The notes beneath the pieces were generated by a model. That model was not told where the DNA came from, did no database searches, and saw only the letters and a list, made by a program, of their open reading frames with translations. A DNA stretch of 48,222 nucleotides, taken from contig NZ_JAKGSD010000062.1 in the NCBI RefSeq assembly GCF_021654135.1, forward strand, positions 1 through 48,222, given 5' to 3'. The stretch comes from Amycolatopsis tucumanensis (GTDB taxonomy: Bacteria > Actinomycetota > Actinomycetes > Mycobacteriales > Pseudonocardiaceae). Positions within the stretch are counted from its first letter, which is position 1. Each line of letters opens with the position of its first letter. Of this stretch, positions 44,060 to 48,222 are shown piece after piece. The position numbers and the translations under genes are program-made.

Positions 44060-45595
44060 TCAGGGTTTCGTCGGATCGGCGCCTTCCACCGGCATCGGCG
44101 ACTCGGTCGCGCCGCGCTTGCCGAGCAGGGAGTGGCGGCGGCTGTAGGCGAAGTAGATGACCACGCCCAGCGCCATCCAGGCCAGGAACCGCAGCCAGGT
44201 CAGCACCGTCAGGTTCAGCATCAGCCACAGGCACGCCAGGATCGCGAGGATCGGCACCACCGGCACCCACGGCACCCGGAACGCGCGCGGCAGGTCCGGA
44301 CGCGTGCGGCGCAGCACCAGCACGCCGGCCGACACCAGCACGAACGCGAACAGCGTGCCGACGTTGACCATCTCCTCCAGCTTGTCCGCCGGGAAGAACG
44401 TGGCCGCCACCGCGACCAGCAGGCCGACCAGCATGGTCGCGCGCGCCGGGGTGCCCCGCTCGCTCGTGCGGGCCAGCGAGCGCGGCAGCAGGCCGTCGCG
44501 CGACATCGCGTACAGCACCCGGACCTGGCCGAGCATCAGCACCATCACCACGGTGGTCAGACCGGCCAGCGCGCCGATCGAGATGACATTCGCCGCCCAG
44601 TTGACGCCGTTCGCGGCGAACGCGGTCGCCAGCGTCTTGTGGCTGCCGTCGCCCGCGTCGGTGGCCAGGTCGGTGTAGGGCACCATGCCGACGACCACCA
44701 GCGACACGGCCACGTACAGCACGGTGACGATCGCCAGCGAGCCGAAGATGCCGCGCGGCACCGAGCGCTGCGGGTTCTTCGTCTCCTCCGCGGTGGTGGC
44801 CACGATGTCGAACCCGATGAACGCGAAGAACACCAGCGAGGCTCCGGCCAGCAGACCGAACAGGCCGAACGAGCTGCTCGCCCCGCCCGCGATGACCGAG
44901 AACAGCGACTGGTCGACGCCCGACTCACCGCTGGCCGCAGGGGCGCCCGGCGGGATGTAGGGCGAGTAGTTGGCGCCCTTGACGTAGAACAGGCCGAGCA
45001 CGATCACGAACAGCACGATGCCGACCTTGATCGCGGTGATCACCATGGACACCCGGGAGGACAGCTTGGTGCCGATCGTCAGCACCAGGGCCAGCGCGAG
45101 CACCAGGATCAGCGCACCCCAGTCGACCGTGACGCCGCCGATGTCGAACGTCGTCTTCGCGCCGTCGCCGAAGATGTAGCCGAGCACCGTCTCCAGGTAC
45201 ACCGACCAGCCCTTGGACACCGCGGCGGCACCGACGGCGAGCTCGAGCACCAGGTCCCAGCCGATGATCCAGGCCATGAACTCGCCGAACGTCGCGTACG
45301 AGAACGTGTACGCGCTCCCGGCGACCGGCACCGTCGAGGCGAACTCGGCGTAGCACAGCGCGGCGAGACCGCACGCGATCGCGGCGAACACGAACGCCAG
45401 CGACACCGACGGTCCGGCGTAGTCGCCCGCCGTGCGCGCGGTCAGCGTGAAGATACCGGCGCCGATCACGACCGCGACCCCGAACACCGTCAGGTCCCAC
45501 GCGGACAGGTTGCGCCGCAACCTGGTGTCCGGCTCGTCGGTGTCCTTAATGGACTGCTCGATCGACTTCGTGCGCCACAGCCCGTTACCTGGCAA
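44060..45595 (-). CDS. APC-superfamily amino acid permease (CAT type)
   Basis: A 511-residue transporter with 12-14 membrane helices, like the cationic amino acid transporter (CAT/YfnA) branch of the APC superfamily. Markers are AWDLTVFGVAVVIGAGIFTLT on helix 1, the ALCYAEFASTVPVAGSAYTFSYATFGE block on helices 2-3, VFFAFIGFDIVATTAEETKNPQRSVPRGI, and a C-terminal four-helix section. It probably imports a cationic or branched amino acid by proton symport; the substrate is not predictable. The start is a TTG at 45595 with GGGAGGAG upstream, and MPGNGLWRTKSIEQSI matches the usual N-terminus of the group. Confidence 0.93.
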   Translation of the reverse strand: MPGNGLWRTKSIEQSIKDTDEPDTRLRRNLSAWDLTVFGVAVVIGAGIFTLTARTAGDYAGPSVSLAFVFAAIACGLAALCYAEFASTVPVAGSAYTFSYATFGEFMAWIIGWDLVLELAVGAAAVSKGWSVYLETVLGYIFGDGAKTTFDIGGVTVDWGALILVLALALVLTIGTKLSSRVSMVITAIKVGIVLFVIVLGLFYVKGANYSPYIPPGAPAASGESGVDQSLFSVIAGGASSSFGLFGLLAGASLVFFAFIGFDIVATTAEETKNPQRSVPRGIFGSLAIVTVLYVAVSLVVVGMVPYTDLATDAGDGSHKTLATAFAANGVNWAANVISIGALAGLTTVVMVLMLGQVRVLYAMSRDGLLPRSLARTSERGTPARATMLVGLLVAVAATFFPADKLEEMVNVGTLFAFVLVSAGVLVLRRTRPDLPRAFRVPWVPVVPILAILACLWLMLNLTVLTWLRFLAWMALGVVIYFAYSRRHSLLGKRGATESPMPVEGADPTKP

Positions 45596-45675
45596 GGGTG
45601 TCTCCTCCCGGTGTCCTGGGTCTCAGGTCCGGTTGGTCACCCTAACGCGAACGGGTGAGGCGAGCGAATCGGAGG

Positions 45676-46590
45676 TCAGACGAGCTGGCGGTCCAGGTCC
45701 GGCTCCAGGTAGATCAGCCGCGCGGACGGCACCCGCTCGCGCACCCTGGCCTCGGCCGCGTCGATCTCGCCCGCCACTTCGGACAGCTCCAGGCGCGGGG
45801 CGAGCGCGAGCTTCGCGGCGACCAGCAGCTCGTCCGGGCCGAGGTACTGGGTGCGGATGTGGATGACGCGGTCGACGCGGCCGCCGGTCAGGGCCTCGCA
45901 GATGCTGTCCAGTTCGCGGTCGGTGGCGCCCTCGCCGATCAGCAGGCTCTTCATCTCGACGATGAGGATGATCGCGATGATGCCGAGCAGGACACCGATC
46001 ATCACGGTGCCGATGCCGTCCCACACCGGCTCGCCGGTCACCTCGGACAGCCCGACGCCGATCAACGCGAAGATCAGGCCGAGCAGCGCGCCGGTGTCCT
46101 CCAGCAGCACGACCGGCAGCTCCGGCGTGCGCGACTGGCGGATGAACTGCCACCAGGTCGCGTCGCCCTTGATCTTGCGCGACTCCTTGATCGCGGTCAT
46201 GAACGAGTAGGTCTCCAGGCCGATCGCGACGACCAGGATGCCGACCGCGACCAGCGGGCTGGTCAGCGGCTCCGGGTGCTCGATCTTGTGGATGCCCTCG
46301 TAGAGCGCGAACACCGAGCCGAGCGTGAACAGCATCAACGCGACCACGAACGACCAGAAGTACCGCTCCCGGCCGAAGCCGAACGGGTGCTCCCGGGTGG
46401 CCCGCCGCCGCGCCTGGCGCTGGCCGAGCAGGAGAAGACCCTGGTTGGACGTGTCGGCGACCGAGTGCACCGACTCGGCGAGCATGGACGACGACCCCGT
46501 GATCAGGAACCCGACGAACTTCGCCGCGGCGATCCCGGCGTTGGCGATCAATGCCGCGACGATCGCCTTCGTTCCGCCACTTGCCGACAC
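45676..46590 (-). CDS. Cation diffusion facilitator family metal transporter
   Basis: A 304-residue CDF protein with six membrane helices, exchanging divalent metal (Zn, Fe, Co, Mn) for protons. Helix II carries AESVHSVADTSNQGLLL with the His-x3-Asp metal site; helix V carries VVLLEDTGALLGLIFAL (Glu-Asp instead of His-Asp), like the SLC30A9-type branch whose members have a changed second half-site. A C-terminal cytoplasmic domain (about 215-304) is present. The GTG at 46590 follows AGGGGG. It stands alone between the DUF2000-like gene and the permease, all on one strand. Confidence 0.9.
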   Translation of the reverse strand: MSASGGTKAIVAALIANAGIAAAKFVGFLITGSSSMLAESVHSVADTSNQGLLLLGQRQARRRATREHPFGFGRERYFWSFVVALMLFTLGSVFALYEGIHKIEHPEPLTSPLVAVGILVVAIGLETYSFMTAIKESRKIKGDATWWQFIRQSRTPELPVVLLEDTGALLGLIFALIGVGLSEVTGEPVWDGIGTVMIGVLLGIIAIILIVEMKSLLIGEGATDRELDSICEALTGGRVDRVIHIRTQYLGPDELLVAAKLALAPRLELSEVAGEIDAAEARVRERVPSARLIYLEPDLDRQLV

Positions 46591-46647
46591 GCTGACCCCC
46601 TGCTGAAGTCTTTCCGTTTTGTCGCAGTGAGCCTAGAGCTTCCCGCC

Positions 46648-47106
46648 TCAGCGCAGCAGTGGGAGTCCGCCGACCAGTTTGTCGATCTTGTTCCGCGGCC
46701 CCACCAGGCTCACGGCGTAGTACTCGAAGGCCTCCTCGTCGGTACCCGCCATGGCCTCGGTGTACTCCACGTAGGACCGGCTGGCCTGCGCGTGCTTGGA
46801 CATGTCGGCGACGAAGACGCCCTCCCGGTTGGCGGCCTTCGTGCGGATCTGCAGCAGCTTCGCCGCGTCGGCGGCCAGGATCGAGCAGCCGGTCCACGGC
46901 AGCCCGGCGTGCGGGCGGGCGGAGGCGTCCTCGACCTGCGGGCCGACCAGGTCGGGCAGGACCTTGCCGACCGCGGCGCCGAGGCACGCGGTGGCGTTCG
47001 CGACGAGACCCGGCCCGAGCGACGGGTCGGCGACTATCACCCACTTGACCTTCGCGGTGCGGGTGGTGGCGTCGAGCTGAACTTCAACCTGAGGATCTGT
47101 GGTCAC
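46648..47106 (-). CDS. DUF2000-like protein
   Basis: A 152-residue protein matching the DUF2000 pattern: KWVIVADPSLGPGLVANATACLGAAVGK, the middle PWTGCSILAADAAKL and the end YYAVSLVGPRNKIDKLVGGLPLL. The fold resembles peptidyl-tRNA hydrolase 2. It is divergent from an Lrp/AsnC regulator, a pairing I recall from other actinobacteria, suggesting the regulator controls it. It starts at a GTG; TAGCTT lies 8 nt upstream. Function unknown. Confidence 0.8.
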   Translation of the reverse strand: MTTDPQVEVQLDATTRTAKVKWVIVADPSLGPGLVANATACLGAAVGKVLPDLVGPQVEDASARPHAGLPWTGCSILAADAAKLLQIRTKAANREGVFVADMSKHAQASRSYVEYTEAMAGTDEEAFEYYAVSLVGPRNKIDKLVGGLPLLR

Positions 47107-47177
47107 GAGCGCACAAGCTAGGCAAAGATGTGCGAGTCAGCCAGCAAGTCCGAACTTAATTCGACGGGAGGCCCGTT

Positions 47178-47588
47178 TTGGCCCGCTTGGACGAACTTGA
47201 TCAGGCGTTGCTGCGGGAACTGCAGCGCGACGGACGGCGGACCAACCGGGAGCTGGCCGCCGCGACCGGCGTCTCGCCGTCCACGTCGCTGGAGCGCGTC
47301 CGTGCGCTGCGCGAGCGCGGGGTGATCCGCGGCTACAACGTCGACCTCGACCTGGCCAAGATCGGCCGCCCGGTGCAGGCGCTCATCGCCGTCCGGGTGC
47401 GCCCGCCGTCCCGGCCGGTCATCGATGCCTTCCGGGAATGGGTGACCCTGCTGCCCGAGACGCTGGGCGTGTTCGTGGTCTCCGGCGGCGAGGACTTCCT
47501 CGTGCACGTGGCGGTGCCGGACAACGACGCCCTGTACGCGTTCGTCATCGACCGCCTCACGCAGCGCAAGGAAGTGGCCGACGTGTGA
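47178..47588 (+). CDS. Lrp/AsnC family regulator with premature stop
   Basis: A 136-residue feast/famine regulator: N-terminal helix-turn-helix (LDQALLRELQRDGRRTNRELAAATGVSPSTSLERVRALRERGVIRGY) and a RAM effector/oligomerisation domain (about 60-136). The start is a TTG with GGGAGG at 6 nt. The frame stops at TGA 47586-47588, but reading on in the same frame gives TSVVYEHIRSRVIDPA and a natural stop at 47637-47639. That is exactly the C-terminal strand expected after VADV in the RAM domain (VADVRTSVVYEHI); an Arg codon CGA to TGA change would explain it. Full length would be 153. It may be a nonsense allele or a sequence error. An IS remnant follows 62 bp after the second stop. Confidence 0.88.
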   Translation: MARLDELDQALLRELQRDGRRTNRELAAATGVSPSTSLERVRALRERGVIRGYNVDLDLAKIGRPVQALIAVRVRPPSRPVIDAFREWVTLLPETLGVFVVSGGEDFLVHVAVPDNDALYAFVIDRLTQRKEVADV

Positions 47589-47639
47589 ACGAGCGTGGTC
47601 TACGAGCACATCCGCAGCCGCGTGATCGATCCGGCCTAG
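47589..47639 (+). pseudogene. Disconnected C-terminal 16 codons of the Lrp/AsnC regulator
   Basis: In frame with the regulator and separated from it only by TGA. It encodes TSVVYEHIRSRVIDPA and ends at TAG. Its codon use and sequence fit the RAM-domain C-terminus, so this is a recent truncation rather than an untranslated region. Confidence 0.8.
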
Positions 47640-48222
47640 ACGAGTAATGCGGAAGTCTGGGTGGTGTCTGGAGACGGACGAAGGGTGTTCAAGATCCGTT
47701 CGTGACGACAGACCTGAACACGACCGCTTGGCGGGCCGGCGTCGGCTGGCCGGCCACCGAAGCGGACCGACGCCGAGTTGGTCACCCTGGCCGTGGCTCA
47801 GGCGTTGCTGGGGTTCACCTCCGAGGCGCGCTGGTTGCGGTTCCTGCCCGCCCGGATGCCCGGCGTTCCGGTACTTGCCCGGCCAGTCCGGCTACAACCG
47901 TCGCCTGTGTGCCGCGTTGCCACTGGTCAAGGAGGTGATGCGCTGGTTGGCGGCGGACACCGACCTGTGGGCCGACGCCACCTGGATCGTCGACTCGACC
48001 CCGGTGGAGTGTGGCCGGTCCCTGCCCACTGTGAAGCGCTCGGACCTGGCCGGCTGGGCCAAGTACGGCTTCTGCCGCTCGCACTCCCGCTGGTTCTGGG
48101 GCCTGCGCCCGCACCTGCTCGCCGAGGACCCCGGACTGCTGATCATGGCCGACAAAGGCTACGTCTCCCGCGAACTCGACCACTACCTCACCGAGCGCGG
48201 CGTCCGGCTGATCCGGCCGTCC
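47640..48222 (+). mobile_element. Remnant of an IS982-family insertion sequence
   Basis: The transposase fragments begin 62 bp after the end of the Lrp coding sequence. The left end is probably within 47640-47701. The right end is beyond the window, so inverted repeats and a target duplication cannot be checked. Confidence 0.6.
47702..48222 (+). pseudogene. Decayed IS982-family transposase (runs off the window)
   Basis: Opens MTTDLNT like IS982 transposases, then loses about 20-30 codons and the frame. A second frame gives DAELVTLAVAQALLGFTSEARWLRFLPARMPG. A third gives YLPGQSGYNRRL, DLWADATWIVDSTPVECGRS, KRSDLAGWAKYGFCRSHSRWFWGLRPHLL and then directly AEDPGLLIMADKGYVSRELDHYLTERGVRLIRPS. The jump from RPHLL to LIMADKGY lacks the middle catalytic portion (roughly 60 residues in relatives). 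With at least two frameshifts and two deletions it cannot make active transposase. The left inverted repeat was not identified with confidence. Confidence 0.85.

Noticed and set aside
47586..47588. TGA as a selenocysteine codon in the Lrp regulator
   Set aside because: The residue expected at this position is Arg, no selenocysteine insertion hairpin or Sel genes are evident, and the family does not use selenocysteine.

Overview
The window is high-GC actinobacterial chromosome, most likely from the Pseudonocardiaceae (an Amycolatopsis-like organism). The evidence is very strong GC bias at third codon positions, a WhiB1 protein, a SigH/anti-sigma pair, the MtrA-MtrB-LpqB module, a PdtaS kinase, the actinobacterial mini-protein bL37 and frequent leaderless GTG/ATG starts. 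From about 11.8 to 41.6 kb the order of core genes follows the Mycobacterium tuberculosis Rv3218-Rv3248c block: lipid kinase, whiB1, pdtaS, rshA-sigH, SRAP protein, rsgA, Rv3235-like, secA, hpf, comF, lpqB, mtrB, mtrA, tmk, sahH. Lineage-specific genes are inserted between these anchors.

Layout. 1-11.5 kb is an accessory/metabolic stretch: an imperfect palindromic element, a secreted subtilisin-like protease, an orphan osmolyte-type ABC ATPase, NAD-malic enzyme, a dTDP-sugar epimerase homologue, a left-handed beta-helix protein, a Tat-exported cholesterol oxidase, a secreted protein, a DUF4442 protein, a histidine phosphatase, a MetE-like enzyme, an SSAT-like acetyltransferase and a small membrane protein. 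11.7-20.3 kb is regulatory: diacylglycerol-kinase-like protein, whiB1 with two CRP-type sites, pdtaS, bL37, sigH-rshA with its own SigH-type promoter, a YbaK deacylase, a hydrolase/SRAP pair and RsgA. 20.3-28.2 kb holds three tandem paralogous lipoproteins, pruA, a WS/DGAT-like acyltransferase, a TrmH-type methyltransferase, a short HAD protein and the Rv3235-like protein. 28.5-41.6 kb holds secretion, ribosome hibernation and envelope signalling: secA, hpf, comF, lpqB, mtrB, mtrA, tmk, a VapBC module and sahH. 41.7-48.2 kb holds a large membrane protein with a hydrolase-like tail, an amino-acid permease, a cation diffusion facilitator, a DUF2000-like protein divergent from an Lrp/AsnC regulator, and a decayed IS982-family transposase that runs off the end.

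The least ordinary content lies between the core genes. A roughly 490-bp array of degenerate 23-bp units (with a 69-bp higher-order repeat) sits after pdtaS. Degenerate copies of the lpqB 3' end (period about 101-104 bp) follow lpqB, and a degraded copy of the ybaK 3' end follows ybaK. About 510 bp of 51-bp and 33-bp repeats, open in one frame and overlapping both neighbours' start/stop codons, separates mtrB from lpqB. Other notable points are a SigH promoter placed so that the stress transcript would begin at a start codon 54 codons upstream of the usual one, an in-frame TGA that cuts the conserved C-terminus off the Lrp regulator, and several enzymes with altered signature residues. No tRNA, rRNA or CRISPR array was seen.
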